NCBI GenBank assembly: GCA_005518205.2
Contig: RFFC02000045.1
Location: forward strand, 1 to 50,436
Length of the DNA: 50,436 nucleotides
DNA from: Hormoscilla sp. GUM202
GTDB lineage: Bacteria; Cyanobacteriota; Cyanobacteriia; Cyanobacteriales; Desertifilaceae
Direction: 5' to 3'
In this document: piece after piece, positions 50,338 through 50,436 of the stretch
Numbering within the stretch: position 1 is the first letter of the stretch
Layout: each line of letters starts with the position of its first letter
The notes under the pieces: generated by a model
The model's input: only the letters and a program-made list of their open reading frames with translations
Told to the model about the DNA's origin: nothing
The model's database searches: none
Translations under genes and position numbers: made by a program

Positions 50338-50436
50338 TTAATTGTTAATGGTTAATTGTTACAGCTTGTTCAGGAAACAAGTAGAACATTTTTGTGCTAA
50401 ACTAGAGCTATACTCAATGCAGACCTTATTCAGCTA

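Noticed and set aside
50375-50400. tagaacatttttgtgcta as a possible LexA box at the right edge.
   Set aside because: Only a partial match to the cyanobacterial box and the downstream gene is outside the window.

Overview
The window is chromosomal DNA from a cyanobacterium, most likely a filamentous Oscillatoriales-type one. Three things point there: many HIP1-type GCGATCGC octamers in genes and spacers, a photosystem II lipoprotein of the CyanoQ/PsbQ type at 24139, and abundant heptanucleotide tandem repeats and dispersed palindromes. I cannot name the genus from sequence alone.

Layout. 1-6956 holds a 5'-truncated M23 peptidase, an FtsH protease divergent from an M50 site-2 protease, a coiled-coil protein, a nucleotidyltransferase-fold protein and threonine synthase. 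7283-13801 is a cluster with a pterin/nucleotide flavour: Nudix hydrolase, SDR reductase, a strongly divergent dihydropteroate-synthase-like protein, a SAM methyltransferase and SurE on the plus strand, then a MurL-like PP-loop protein and FolK on the minus strand. 14034-14306 is a 21-bp minisatellite. It precedes a three-gene operon (14465-22027) of a dynamin-like GTPase, an Hsp70/actin-fold ATPase and an acidic partner, an architecture that recalls SrfC/SrfB/SrfA of enterobacteria. 22160-31093 is mostly housekeeping or unknown: two paralogous mini-proteins, an alpha/beta hydrolase lacking its nucleophile, CyanoQ, a FAD oxidoreductase, an XRE regulator with a possible toxin remnant, two membrane proteins, Fmt, a DUF6464-like protein, a 30-bp minisatellite and a GT4 glycosyltransferase.

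31463-45568 appears to be a secretion and surface-polysaccharide region. It has an RTX calcium-binding protein, a GT-A-like protein, a transposon nest, then a type I secretion set (PpiC-type isomerase, HlyB-like ABC transporter with cyclic-nucleotide-binding and inactive C39 domains, HlyD adaptor) and rfbC-rfbD for dTDP-rhamnose. The RTX protein is the obvious candidate cargo.

34261-37371 and 45570-49801 are zones of decay. They include an apparently complete IS630-family element and an ISKra4-family transposase gene broken by three separate small palindromic insertions. They also include a second ISKra4 remnant wedged between a truncated FG-GAP/LRR gene and a truncated SPFH gene, an IS110 remnant, and the 3' end of a type I restriction HsdR. 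An intact ruvC closes the window.

The best candidates for something undescribed are the GTPase/actin-like/acidic-protein operon and the noncanonical pterin-like cluster. All family calls come from reading motifs; no database search was run.
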